26,219 nucleotides of DNA. Origin: Candidatus Babelota bacterium (GTDB lineage Bacteria; Babelota; Babeliae; Babelales; Babelaceae). The notes below the pieces were generated by a model. The model was not told the DNA's origin. It made no database searches and was given only the letters and a program-made list of their open reading frames with translations. Positions 1-8,744 of this stretch are shown here, one piece after another. Positions within the stretch are counted from its first letter, which is position 1; each line of letters begins with the position of its first letter. The translations under genes and the position numbers were made by a program. The DNA lies in the NCBI GenBank assembly GCA_003174035.1, contig PRDV01000023.1, positions 1 to 26,219 on the forward strand. The letters run 5' to 3'.

Positions 1-1
1 A

Positions 2-2296
2 GCAATGGATAAGCAAGGGATGGCTGTGGACTCTAAAAAACTCGCGACACCATTTCTCGCATCAAAGCACCAAAGTTTAATTGATACTTTTTTCATATAC
101 CAGGAATCACCTGAAATGGTTAAAACACTTCTTGATGATTCTGAAAAACCTGAATCTCAAATTAACGTCAATGCGCGTGAACATTATGTCGATGGGGTTG
201 ATCAATGTAAGGACAAATGTTCAGATCATGATAGTCATGGGCAAACTGTTTTACATAAATTATTAAGAAGAATGAAAGAAAATCCTGGTAATGAGGAACT
301 GCGTGCTAAGAGAATTAAGGCGTTGGACGCATTGTTAACTTCAAAAAAGCCGATTGATAAATCTGTAAGGGATAAAGAGGGCAGACTTGCTTGGTTTTGG
401 GTACAGGGTGATCTCCTCTTAGAGCCGAAGGTTCGTAGATATTTTCCTGTTATTGATCCCACGAGGTTTGATTACACAAAGGAGTCGGATTCAGAGGCAA
501 AAGATAGAGTTGCAAAAGCACTGGATTCTACCCTGTTTGATTTTCCAGTTAAGGTACTGAATGATGAAAAAGGAGATAAAGGAACTGCTAAATCTAGTAA
601 AAGGCTTAATCAGCATGTAAAAGTAGCCTTGGATGATTTGTTTCTGAGGGATCCGAAAATAAGCACTGAAAAAGACGATGATTTGGGTGGTGAAATTACC
701 ATGCACAGTGTGAGAAATATCATCAAGATGCTGAAGCATGAGGATGCCGCAACAACGAGCTTTGATCCGCTTCTTTTAACAGGATCAAAGGATTCAGGAA
801 AGCTTATGATTGCAAGAGCCATAGCAACTGAAGCAGGTGTTGAATTTATTGGCATTGGAAGGGATCTTCTAAGACAAGGGAAAATTGATGTTTTTATAGA
901 GGCTTTTAATGCTGCTGATACGTTAGTGGAGAAGCAAAAAAAGGCATGTGTCTTTTACGTGGGGAATCTTGATTTTCTCTCAAAAATTGAGAGTCAACAG
1001 GTTGAAGTAAAAACGAAGTTAGAGAAGATTAAAGAAAACTTGATGAAGTTGTTAAAAAGGGAGGGAGCCTATAATCGTAAGGGTATATATATGATTATGT
1101 GTGTTCATCCTGACCATGAGCTTCCCCAGGATGTTAAAGACGAATTAGCAATTGCAACGCATAATAGTAATTTCAAAATTCCACTGCCAGATGAAGCAAC
1201 GAGAATTAGAGCATTAATGCGGTGTTTGGAAAAATATCCTCAGGTTGCAAGTGCAGAGTTAACTAAGGCCTTTTATAGAAAATTTGGTACATTAACGCAG
1301 AGCTGCACTATAGAGCAGTTACTGTTTGCCTTTAATCAGTTGTTAGCTGTTGAGGCGAAAAGATTTAATGTTATCGGAAGAGATCAAATTATCGCCGCAT
1401 TCAGAAAAATGCTGGATACGCGTAACTCAAGTTTTTCTCAGAAGGATAGAGAGGATAAGGAAAAATTGTTAAAGGAAGGCTTTGATAGAACAGTTCTCTT
1501 TGGTATGGATTCTCTAATTGAGAAGATCAAACTCAAAGCTGATATTGTTTCAGCTCCTGAAAAACCCAGATCAAAGTTTGATAATACTTTTGCGCTTATA
1601 CTTGATGGTCCTCCTGGAACTGGTAAGACAAGTTTAGCTCAATTTGTGGCCGATTATCTTGATTGGCCATTTGTGTCAGAAACAGCTTCTAATTTGGAAC
1701 GAGGCGTTGTTGGTGGTAACGCGGAAGCAGTGAGGGAATTTTTCGCTAAGGTACGTGTTGAAGCTCCGTGTGTAATGTTTATGGACGAAATTGATGTAAT
1801 GAGGTCATCGGGTCAAAATACAAATCCGGCAATGGTAGGGATGATAACGACCTTTATCACTGAGATGCAAAAGCTACAGGATGATATGGCGAAAGAGAAG
1901 ATAAAATGTTTTCCTATTGCCGCTACAAACTATTTAAATCTCGTAGAGGCTCGTATTCACACTCGCTATGGTAGTCAGGAGGCTGTTGATCTGCCCGATC
2001 AAAAGGTACGTAAAGAAATTTTACGGGGCTTGCTTAAAAGGGTACACAATGCAAAAGGGTGTAAAGACGATGTTCTTAGTGAAGATTTTCTCGACGACTT
2101 GGCAAGCAAAACTAAAAATTTTTCAGGCAGGCCATTAAAAAATTTGGTGAATAAAGGGAGTGATATAGCAATAGAAGAAACAAAAGATTTAGATGCGGTT
2201 ATGACCCGTGAACATCTTTTGAAAGCTCTGGCAAAAGACGCACCTGGTGTAGAAGCAGCTTATCAAAAATGGCTAGCAGATTCCAAGCGGCAATGA
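2..2296 (+). CDS. Secreted ankyrin + tandem AAA ATPase (5' end probably outside window)
   Basis: About 763 residues are visible from the first ATG (nt 5). The N-terminal 150 residues hold degenerate ankyrin-like units (DSHGQTVLHKLL, then RDKEGRLAWFW). AAA module 1 (about 230-460) is decayed: its P-loop reads GSKDSGKL (260-267), without the usual Ser/Thr after Lys, and its Walker B region (VFYVGNLDF) lacks Asp-Glu. AAA module 2 (about 495-745) looks active: Walker A GPPGTGKT (535-542), Walker B VMFMDEID (590-597), a sensor-1-like AATNY and a downstream Arg (TRYGS). This suggests an ATP-driven remodelling machine with one working ring; the substrate is unknown. The codon before the ATG is GCA (Ala), and three other genes here place a small residue plus Met at the likely signal-peptidase site, so I infer that the true start and signal peptide lie upstream. 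The last ~260 residues closely match the C-terminus of the gene at 4473. The next gene starts 12 nt after the stop. Confidence 0.85.
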   Translation, partial: AMDKQGMAVDSKKLATPFLASKHQSLIDTFFIYQESPEMVKTLLDDSEKPESQINVNAREHYVDGVDQCKDKCSDHDSHGQTVLHKLLRRMKENPGNEELRAKRIKALDALLTSKKPIDKSVRDKEGRLAWFWVQGDLLLEPKVRRYFPVIDPTRFDYTKESDSEAKDRVAKALDSTLFDFPVKVLNDEKGDKGTAKSSKRLNQHVKVALDDLFLRDPKISTEKDDDLGGEITMHSVRNIIKMLKHEDAATTSFDPLLLTGSKDSGKLMIARAIATEAGVEFIGIGRDLLRQGKIDVFIEAFNAADTLVEKQKKACVFYVGNLDFLSKIESQQVEVKTKLEKIKENLMKLLKREGAYNRKGIYMIMCVHPDHELPQDVKDELAIATHNSNFKIPLPDEATRIRALMRCLEKYPQVASAELTKAFYRKFGTLTQSCTIEQLLFAFNQLLAVEAKRFNVIGRDQIIAAFRKMLDTRNSSFSQKDREDKEKLLKEGFDRTVLFGMDSLIEKIKLKADIVSAPEKPRSKFDNTFALILDGPPGTGKTSLAQFVADYLDWPFVSETASNLERGVVGGNAEAVREFFAKVRVEAPCVMFMDEIDVMRSSGQNTNPAMVGMITTFITEMQKLQDDMAKEKIKCFPIAATNYLNLVEARIHTRYGSQEAVDLPDQKVRKEILRGLLKRVHNAKGCKDDVLSEDFLDDLASKTKNFSGRPLKNLVNKGSDIAIEETKDLDAVMTREHLLKALAKDAPGVEAAYQKWLADSKRQ

Positions 2297-2308
2297 CAGG
2301 GAAGATCA

Positions 2309-4351
2309 ATGCTCTATAAGGTTATACTATTAGTGGTGCTAGTACCAACTACCTTATTTGGTATGGAAAAAACACTGGTTTCTTTCGAGGATGCTGGTTT
2401 TGGGAAAATTTTAGATACTCATGATGATAAGCTGATTAATGAGTCCTTTTTAGAATTAACGAAAATGCATCTGATCGAGGCCTTTCTTGCCAATGGCGTT
2501 GACATTAATACGGTTGATGTTGACGGCCAAACATTACTCCATGTGTTAGTACAGCGTCTAATACGAGAACCACATAACGAACTCCTTAAGGCAATACATT
2601 ATCTGCTCAAAAAAGGGATTAACATTGAACTGCGAGACGTAGGTGGGCGGATGGCCTGTCATTGGGATTCTGTTTTTCAAGAACAAGAATTTACTCAGAA
2701 GATTGTATTGGACCCTCGCGAGCGTTCTTATATGAGGGAGCATATTGTTCCTCCTTTTCCTTCACTCGACTATGATAGAGTTCTCATAGAGGATCTCATG
2801 TGTGATCAGGAGGTTCTTGATCGCACCTTGAAACTGGTGCGAAACATCAAGCGATGTCGAATACATGGTGTTAAGGATCCTATAAATCCATTGCTTTTGA
2901 TTGGTTCAAAGGGTTCAGGAAGAAAACTGTTTTCTCATATGCTAGCACATGAGTTAGCTGCGAGAATCATCGTGCGTGGTCAGCAAGATATCAAAACGTT
3001 TTTTGCGCAGGTAAGAAAAATGCAAGAAGAAAGCGATGCATTGTGTATAATGGTTATTGGTAGGGTAGCGGCACTTTCCCCTGAGGATCTTTCTGAGTTA
3101 CAACACTGGCTCAAAACAGATTCAGAGGGGCCGCATAGTAGATCTTCATCGTTGCTCATATTGTTTTCCGATTCTACGCAAGAATTGTCTTTTGACCTTA
3201 AGAAGTATTTTAACAATAGCATAATTCGTCTGGATCTTCCCCATAGAGTAACGCGGCGAACTATTATACAGCGTTGCTTACGTCCCCATCCTTGGCTGGT
3301 TATGGAAGAGCCTTTGATCGATATTTTTGCAAGAGCGACGAAAGGATGTTCCACAAAGCAACTTGTCTTTGCCCTCAAGGACATGCTTGGAACGATCATG
3401 AGTAAGGATGATGTAGGCAAAGTGACTGGAGCGCACGTAGCAAAAGCATTGGAGGCCATGTTGCGGGTTCGAAAAATGGATACTCTACAAAGAATGCACT
3501 TTTTGACAATTCCTTATCTGTCGCCGCTTGCCATACTTAAAGGCGTTGATACAACAATTAATAAATTGAAGGAAGTCCTGCATATTGTTGAAAATCTTGA
3601 TCAGAGGGCTTTTCGTTCTCTATTGCTTTATGGGCCGCCGGGAACAGGAAAAACCACTCTCGCTTACGGCCTAGCTGATGCCTGTGGTTGGGGATTAATG
3701 AGCTATTCAATGAAAGAGTTTTGCACATTACTTGAAGGCCAGAGCTCTTTTATCATGGATGAAATTCGTTCTGAAGCCCCGTGCATTGTGCATTTGTTTG
3801 AACTTGATGTTCTAAAAAATGAGGATAGGGATAAAGATGCTAGAGATACTATGTTGCCTACCATTATGAAATGGATTAGTGGCATAAAGAATTCAACGTT
3901 TCCCTGTGTACTTATTATGGAAGGAGATTATTTTAATGCTAGAGAAAATGAGCTCTTTAATGAACTAAACATGCGGATTTTGCTGGATGTTCCGGATGAG
4001 GCGGGTCGCCAGGCAATCCTCCACTATTATTTTTCGCTCGTAAGTTGTGAACAGGATGTAACTGATGAATCTTATCTAGCCTTGTTGGCGAAAAAAACAA
4101 CTCGCTTTTCCGGGCTCTTTTTAAAGCGGCTTATAAGCGATGCTGGAGATAGGGCTATAAGGGAAGAGGGCTTGAAAGCGATTATTAAAAGAAAACATGT
4201 GGAAGAAGCATTGGATCATTGTTATAAAACTGTCATTCAAGCTTATGAAGCCTGGGAAAGGAAACGAGAGGTGCCTAAGTCAACAGTAGCTCTGGAGAAT
4301 CGATGGTATAGCTTTCTGGCTGGTTTCCCGCGAGTGTACGAAGACGTGTAA
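2309..4351 (+). CDS. Secreted ankyrin + tandem AAA protein with degenerate second ATPase
   Basis: 680 residues with a clear signal peptide (MLYKVILLVVLVPTTLFG, then MEK). Ankyrin-like units lie at about 45-115 (VDVDGQTLLHVLV, KKGINIELRDVGGRMACHW). AAA module 1 (about 170-390) has P-loop GSKGSGRK (199-206), with Arg where Lys is required. AAA module 2 (about 415-640) keeps Walker A GPPGTGKT (442-449), but Walker B is IVHLFELD (493-500): Phe497 replaces the Mg-binding Asp, while Glu498 is kept. Aligned to its neighbours, the sensor-1 Asn has become Asp (MEGDY against AATNY) and the first Arg of the Arg-finger region is Asn. The protein may bind ATP but probably hydrolyses it poorly, so it could be a regulatory subunit for the ATPase encoded just upstream. 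CAGGGA ahead of the ATG is the ribosome site; the 12-nt gap indicates cotranslation. Function is inferred from fold only. Confidence 0.85.
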   Translation: MLYKVILLVVLVPTTLFGMEKTLVSFEDAGFGKILDTHDDKLINESFLELTKMHLIEAFLANGVDINTVDVDGQTLLHVLVQRLIREPHNELLKAIHYLLKKGINIELRDVGGRMACHWDSVFQEQEFTQKIVLDPRERSYMREHIVPPFPSLDYDRVLIEDLMCDQEVLDRTLKLVRNIKRCRIHGVKDPINPLLLIGSKGSGRKLFSHMLAHELAARIIVRGQQDIKTFFAQVRKMQEESDALCIMVIGRVAALSPEDLSELQHWLKTDSEGPHSRSSSLLILFSDSTQELSFDLKKYFNNSIIRLDLPHRVTRRTIIQRCLRPHPWLVMEEPLIDIFARATKGCSTKQLVFALKDMLGTIMSKDDVGKVTGAHVAKALEAMLRVRKMDTLQRMHFLTIPYLSPLAILKGVDTTINKLKEVLHIVENLDQRAFRSLLLYGPPGTGKTTLAYGLADACGWGLMSYSMKEFCTLLEGQSSFIMDEIRSEAPCIVHLFELDVLKNEDRDKDARDTMLPTIMKWISGIKNSTFPCVLIMEGDYFNARENELFNELNMRILLDVPDEAGRQAILHYYFSLVSCEQDVTDESYLALLAKKTTRFSGLFLKRLISDAGDRAIREEGLKAIIKRKHVEEALDHCYKTVIQAYEAWERKREVPKSTVALENRWYSFLAGFPRVYEDV

Positions 4352-4383
4352 TGGCAACATTTATTATAGCGTTGAAATATTTA

Positions 4384-4410
4384 TCAGCTGGAGTAAGCTG
4401 AGCTCATTTT
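4384..4410 (+). terminator. Weak hairpin after the AAA gene pair
   Basis: A 6-bp perfect inverted repeat TCAGCT / AGCTGA with a 6-nt loop lies about 30 nt past the stop at 4351 and is followed by GCTCATTTT. It is a short stem with a short T run, so termination is only possible. It is the one structure I see in the 121-nt gap before the next gene. Confidence 0.25.
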
Positions 4411-4472
4411 AAGAGTCAGTTTCCGATTGAACTAAAATCTCTTGCAAAAAGCTTCTCGGTGAAAGGAAATCG

Positions 4473-7040
4473 ATGATAAGCAATCATGTAATTATACAGG
4501 CATTTATATGCTGTTTTATAGCCATTGAGTTATGCGGTGGCTCGCGACAGAGTGTTCTTGCTAAAAAGGATGAGATAGAGGTGGCTCTTCTTCATAACGA
4601 TGAAAAACGGGGAATCGAATTGCTTGCTCATTTGACACCGGAGCATTTTTTTGCGGCTGGTGGTGCTGGAGCATTGTTGCATATGTCCTTAGCGCACGGC
4701 AAAGTAGACATGGCCCGTCACCTTATTGCGATGAGTGAAAAACTCGGTGTACAGCAGGGTGTATGGGAAGAATGCAAAGCTAAACAGGCAACTCTTCTCA
4801 CTAAAAAAAAATTCTCTCATCCTATTAAGCAAATTCAGTGGGGAAAGCACGCATTGGTGGTCACTTGTTATAAATCGGTTCAAAATTTCGAATTGCCTCG
4901 CTACAGACGGCCAACGAGTTCCATGCTATTTGATGCTATAGGGATGAGCTTTAGAATATTAGATGAGATGGATTTTGCTGAGTCTTCTTTGAATGGTCAT
5001 GGCTTGTTTGCTTTGAAAAATGGACAGGCGCTGCTTATTCAGGATGGTCACCGGTATGAAGCCAATGTTTCAGGAAACGATGTATTGGATATAATGTTTA
5101 CACAAAAGGATTATAAAATTTGTCTGTTCGATGAGAGTCAAAATATAGTAAGTATACTATCGCGGGAACAACCTAAATGCTTTGTTCAATTAGGCGCGCC
5201 GGTAAGAAAAGCCTTTTGGAGTCCATCGGGAAAATTACTTTGTATTTTGTCGGATGCAAAAGGATGGATTCTCGATGATGCGGGCAGTGAGCGATTTCAA
5301 CTGCTCCATGATGATTATGCTATTACCTTTGCATCATGGAATCACGACGCTACTAAGATAGCGACGATTGGCAATGACTCATGTGTTCGCATTTGGGACA
5401 TGGTACATGAGAAAGAAATAGCGAAGTTACAGCATGGTGGCTATCATATTGAATCGGTAGCATGGAATTATGATGGCAGCAAGATTGCTACTCGTGGAGG
5501 TGACTACACCGTTAAACTCTGGACTGAAACAGGTAAGCTCATAAGTATGCTCGAGCATAAGCAGTTGGCCACGACACGCTATATTAATCTTATGGCGTGG
5601 AATCCACGTGACAGTCGATTGTGCACGGTTGGGTATGATTATCGCTTAAGAATATGGGATGCAGCCGGTAAGCAGTTAGCTGAAATGAATCATGGAGACT
5701 ACACTATCGATCATATTGCTTGGAGTCCCCGAGGTAGCATATTAGCTACAGGAGGATATGATTACGCGTATAATTGTCATACCGTGAAATTATGGGATAG
5801 TGCGGGTAATCAGTTAACCGTTTTGAAGATAGGTAATCAGCCTATAAAAGCAATCGTATGGAATCCTGCTGCAACGTTGTTATGCGTGACTTGTGTCGAA
5901 GGGAACATGTTTATTTGGCAGCTTTCTACGGGGGTGTTGGAGAAGGCGGTAAGAAGGGCCTGCATCGACGGCAATTTCGAGGCTGTTGGGTTGGTTCTTG
6001 ATACGTGTCCTGAATATGTGCAAGAATGCAGGTCATCTCTTGTGGAGGAGCTTTGTGCTGCCGCGCATGATCATAGGCTGTATGGAGATGAAGTCCGTTA
6101 TCAAAGAATTAAGCACATTATTGCTTTATTGATGAATAAAACGGTGCTAGGTGGTAATGGGTTGCTTTATGCGAAGGAATCTCCAGTAATCGAGCAAATG
6201 TCGCAAAAGAGTGAGTCGCCCTTAATTGAACATACGGCATCGCTTGATCTTTATGGCATGGATCCATTGATTGAGAAACTCAAATTGCAGGCTGATATTG
6301 CTGCAGGTAAAGCAAAACCCGAAGTAATTTTTAGTGATTCTTCAAGTATTGTATATGGTCCTCCAGGAAGTGGCAAAACAACGTTAGCACGCTATGTTGC
6401 TGATTATCTTGATTGGCCATTGGTGGCTGAAATAGCTTCCAATTGGGAACGAGGCGTTGTCGGGGCTAGTGCGGAGGCAGTGAGGGAATTTTTTGCTAAG
6501 GTACGTCTTGCAGCACCCTGTGTACTGTTTATAGATGAAATTGATACGATGAGAGGATCGGGTCCTATTTCAAATTTTGAAGTGATAGAGACCTTTGCTA
6601 CTGAGATGCAAAGATTGCAGGATGATAGGCGAGATGGAAAAATAAAATGTTTTAATATTGCTGCAACAAATTATCTAAGCCTCGTAGATGCTACTGTTCT
6701 TCTACGTTTCTACGGTCACCGAATATGCGTTGATGTTCCAGACCAAAAGGCACGCAAAGAAATTTTACGAGCTTATCTTAGAAAAATCTTCAGTCATGGT
6801 GGCTGTAAAGGAGATGTTCTTGAGGAAGATTTTCTCGATGACTTGGCTAGCAAAACTAAAAATTTTTCCGGAAGGGGATTAAAAGATTTACTAGATCATG
6901 CTTCTGATATAGCAATCCTAAAAGTAAAAGATGTAGATGCTGTTATGACACGTGAGCATCTTTTGAAAGCTTTAGCAAAAGACGCACCTGGTGTAGAAGC
7001 AGCTTATCAAAAATGGTTAGAACATTCCAAATCACGCTGA
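4473..7040 (+). CDS. Chimeric secreted protein: ankyrin-like + WD40 propeller + AAA ATPase
   Basis: 855 residues. The leader MISNHVIIQAFICCFIAIEL carries an acidic residue in its hydrophobic stretch, like the WD40 family downstream. Ankyrin-like helices span about 30-95. WD40 blades are recognisable from about 248 to 485 (WSPSGKLLC, WNHDATKIA, WNYDGSKIA, WNPRDSRLC, WSPRGSILA, WNPAATLLC); a degenerate portion probably fills 105-245. Residues 485-570 (VLEKAVRRACIDGNFEAVG onward) match the helical C-terminal domain of the stand-alone WD40 proteins. A single intact AAA module then follows (about 590-830): Walker A GPPGSGKT (629-636), Walker B VLFIDEID (684-691), AATNY, LLRFYGHR. This last part, down to the tail TREHLLKALAKDAP, closely matches the gene at 2-2296. 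So the protein is a WD40-family member fused to the AAA2 module of its neighbour, presumably a propeller-targeted ATPase. GAAAGGAA ahead of the ATG is the ribosome site. Confidence 0.88.
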   Translation: MISNHVIIQAFICCFIAIELCGGSRQSVLAKKDEIEVALLHNDEKRGIELLAHLTPEHFFAAGGAGALLHMSLAHGKVDMARHLIAMSEKLGVQQGVWEECKAKQATLLTKKKFSHPIKQIQWGKHALVVTCYKSVQNFELPRYRRPTSSMLFDAIGMSFRILDEMDFAESSLNGHGLFALKNGQALLIQDGHRYEANVSGNDVLDIMFTQKDYKICLFDESQNIVSILSREQPKCFVQLGAPVRKAFWSPSGKLLCILSDAKGWILDDAGSERFQLLHDDYAITFASWNHDATKIATIGNDSCVRIWDMVHEKEIAKLQHGGYHIESVAWNYDGSKIATRGGDYTVKLWTETGKLISMLEHKQLATTRYINLMAWNPRDSRLCTVGYDYRLRIWDAAGKQLAEMNHGDYTIDHIAWSPRGSILATGGYDYAYNCHTVKLWDSAGNQLTVLKIGNQPIKAIVWNPAATLLCVTCVEGNMFIWQLSTGVLEKAVRRACIDGNFEAVGLVLDTCPEYVQECRSSLVEELCAAAHDHRLYGDEVRYQRIKHIIALLMNKTVLGGNGLLYAKESPVIEQMSQKSESPLIEHTASLDLYGMDPLIEKLKLQADIAAGKAKPEVIFSDSSSIVYGPPGSGKTTLARYVADYLDWPLVAEIASNWERGVVGASAEAVREFFAKVRLAAPCVLFIDEIDTMRGSGPISNFEVIETFATEMQRLQDDRRDGKIKCFNIAATNYLSLVDATVLLRFYGHRICVDVPDQKARKEILRAYLRKIFSHGGCKGDVLEEDFLDDLASKTKNFSGRGLKDLLDHASDIAILKVKDVDAVMTREHLLKALAKDAPGVEAAYQKWLEHSKSR

Positions 7041-7153
7041 TAGTGGGATTAATGATGTATTAAGGTTTTAAGCGGGGTAACTGATCAGATTGTGTTGAAG
7101 AGTGTATGAGAGAGCATTGTGTTGCCTGCACAGGTACTTTCAAAAAATGGTCA

Positions 7154-7182
7154 TTGTCATGAGATTATTTATAGACTATAGT
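7154..7182 (+). promoter_or_regulatory. Sigma70-like promoter for the coiled-coil gene
   Basis: TTGTCA (7154-7159) and TATAGT (7177-7182) are separated by exactly 17 nt. Each matches the bacterial consensus at five of six positions. The -10 box lies 41 nt before the ATG at 7224, which has the strong ribosome site AAAAAAGGAG. It is the best promoter in the left half of the window. The rest of the gap 7041-7223 shows nothing else I can support. Confidence 0.5.
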
Positions 7183-7223
7183 AAGCACTAGGATAGTATG
7201 TCTTTTAAAAAAGGAGTTAAAAA

Positions 7224-8600
7224 ATGAAGATACAAGTTTTAGCAGTAGCTATTTTTTGTGGCATTGGATTACTCGATGCGATGGAAGTGAAAAAAATAGA
7301 ACAGGCTGAACAAAAGCAGGGCTTGCTTTCTGAGATATGCGATCGTTCTGCATTACAAGCTTCGCCGTTAGATGCCATGTTTAAAGTACTCTTAGATAAA
7401 AATGCTGCTTTTGCGCAAAGAAATCAAGATCTGATGTTGAAATTAGATGTTGCAGAAATGAATCTCGATGAGGCGCAAAAAAGAATCGATGACGTTGAAG
7501 AAAAAAATGCGGATTTAGCAGATAGGCTTGAGGGAACAAAACAATTACTTGAACAAGAGAGGAAGAGCAGTGATGATCTGATTGTGGAAAATGTGAATTT
7601 AGCGGTTGATCTGTGTATCACTGATGGCAAACTAGCTCAGGAAAAGTTGAAGCTTGATGCTGTTGCGAAGAGAAACATGCATTTAGAGAGTAAGTTGCAA
7701 GAAGCCAAGCAGCAATTGATTTTTTTCAAGCAGCAAGAAAGGCAGCAGAAGCTAAAGAAGGAGTTATCTACAGCAACTTCCGTTGATGAGCTTATCCATA
7801 TTATTATAGGCGGGTTAGTACCTGATAATGAAGCACTTCAAGCAGTACTCTTGGATGCGAAAGTGCCTGAAGATGCGGGAGTTCTAGGTACCTATTTAAA
7901 ACCACTTATTCAAAAATACCGGCAGCTCTCGGCTCAAGAGGGATTAAAAGAAGAAGCGCGTGCCAAAATAGTTGAAGTAAGTAACCTACTGGCTTTATTG
8001 GAGCATTCTTTTTTTGATCTCAATAGAAAGCGAGATGATTTGGCCTATGAATTTTTTATTAGTCCTGAAAAATTGGCTACTTTTGAAAAAGTGTTGGGAA
8101 GCATTACGGTAGTTTTGAATAGCATTTTCTTAGTGTCTGAACTTGCTGCTCTGGGTGCACCTGCATTAATAGCAGCAGGGGTAACCATTGCTGGGGGTGT
8201 CGTGTTAACCGGGGGAACAGTTATCCTTGTTGCAGGTATTGCCAGTGCTGTTCTTATCTCTCTTTATGCTGTTGTACACTTGATAAAAGAGCATTTGAAA
8301 GCGAAACGGGAAGTAAGGCAATCTGAAGTTGCTAAAGAGTTAAACTATATAAAACAAGCAAGCAAACAGCTTTTGGTTGAGGTTTGCTCGATGGTAGAAG
8401 TTATCAGTCAAAACATTGTAACAACTGAATCGGCTGCTATCCAAGATGTAAGGGCATTACACAACCACGCCGCACGAGCCATTGAGGCTCCGCGTATGCA
8501 GGAATTAGCAGAAAGCGCTCCAGTTGCTGCACCAGTCGCAGCAGCTGCCCCTATAAAAGCTCGTGTAGAGGCGCCAGCTGCAGCATCAGTGCCTAACTGA
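7224..8600 (+). CDS. Exported coiled-coil protein with hydrophobic hairpin
   Basis: 458 residues, no family recognised. A signal peptide (MKIQVLAVAIFCGIGLLDA) is followed by MEVKK. Residues about 55-185 form a long heptad-rich coiled coil (for example VEEKNADLADRLEGTKQLLE). A helical region (190-285) follows, then a Gly/Ala/Val-rich hydrophobic segment (about 292-355) long enough for two membrane passes, with a charged helix after it (KEHLKAKREVRQSEVAKEL). The tail (430-458) is Ala/Pro-rich low complexity (APVAAPVAAAAP). The layout recalls inclusion-membrane or tethering proteins of intracellular bacteria, but this is analogy, not homology. It sits alone between the AAA genes and the WD40 cluster, with its own promoter and a hairpin after it, so it is probably monocistronic. 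Confidence 0.85.
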   Translation: MKIQVLAVAIFCGIGLLDAMEVKKIEQAEQKQGLLSEICDRSALQASPLDAMFKVLLDKNAAFAQRNQDLMLKLDVAEMNLDEAQKRIDDVEEKNADLADRLEGTKQLLEQERKSSDDLIVENVNLAVDLCITDGKLAQEKLKLDAVAKRNMHLESKLQEAKQQLIFFKQQERQQKLKKELSTATSVDELIHIIIGGLVPDNEALQAVLLDAKVPEDAGVLGTYLKPLIQKYRQLSAQEGLKEEARAKIVEVSNLLALLEHSFFDLNRKRDDLAYEFFISPEKLATFEKVLGSITVVLNSIFLVSELAALGAPALIAAGVTIAGGVVLTGGTVILVAGIASAVLISLYAVVHLIKEHLKAKREVRQSEVAKELNYIKQASKQLLVEVCSMVEVISQNIVTTESAAIQDVRALHNHAARAIEAPRMQELAESAPVAAPVAAAAPIKARVEAPAAASVPN

Positions 8601-8604
8601 TTGT

Positions 8605-8632
8605 AGCATATACACCGTGTAAATGTGCTTTT
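8605..8632 (+). terminator. Probable terminator of the coiled-coil gene
   Basis: Starting 5 nt past the TGA stop, AGCATAT pairs with ATGTGCT (one wobble), then after a 2-nt bulge ACA pairs with TGT around a small loop, followed by a short T run. It is an imperfect but well-placed intrinsic terminator. The remainder of 8633-8744 is AT-rich and holds no gene. Confidence 0.4.
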
Positions 8633-8725
8633 AAAGATGGGCGATGTTGACTCCCCTTATTTGCTTATTGTTAAAGCTCTTAGTTCCAAATTTTCTTTGT
8701 AACCCGATTTATACGCTAGTATCAA

Positions 8726-8741
8726 AAAGGGGAGCTCCTTT
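8726..8741 (+). promoter_or_regulatory. Ribosome site inside a small palindrome
   Basis: AAAGG and CCTTT flank GGAGCT just before the ATG at 8745, so the Shine-Dalgarno GGGGAG (8729-8734) falls inside a short self-complementary element. It could partly mask the ribosome site. The pairing is visible; regulation is inference. Confidence 0.25.
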
Positions 8742-8744
8742 ATA

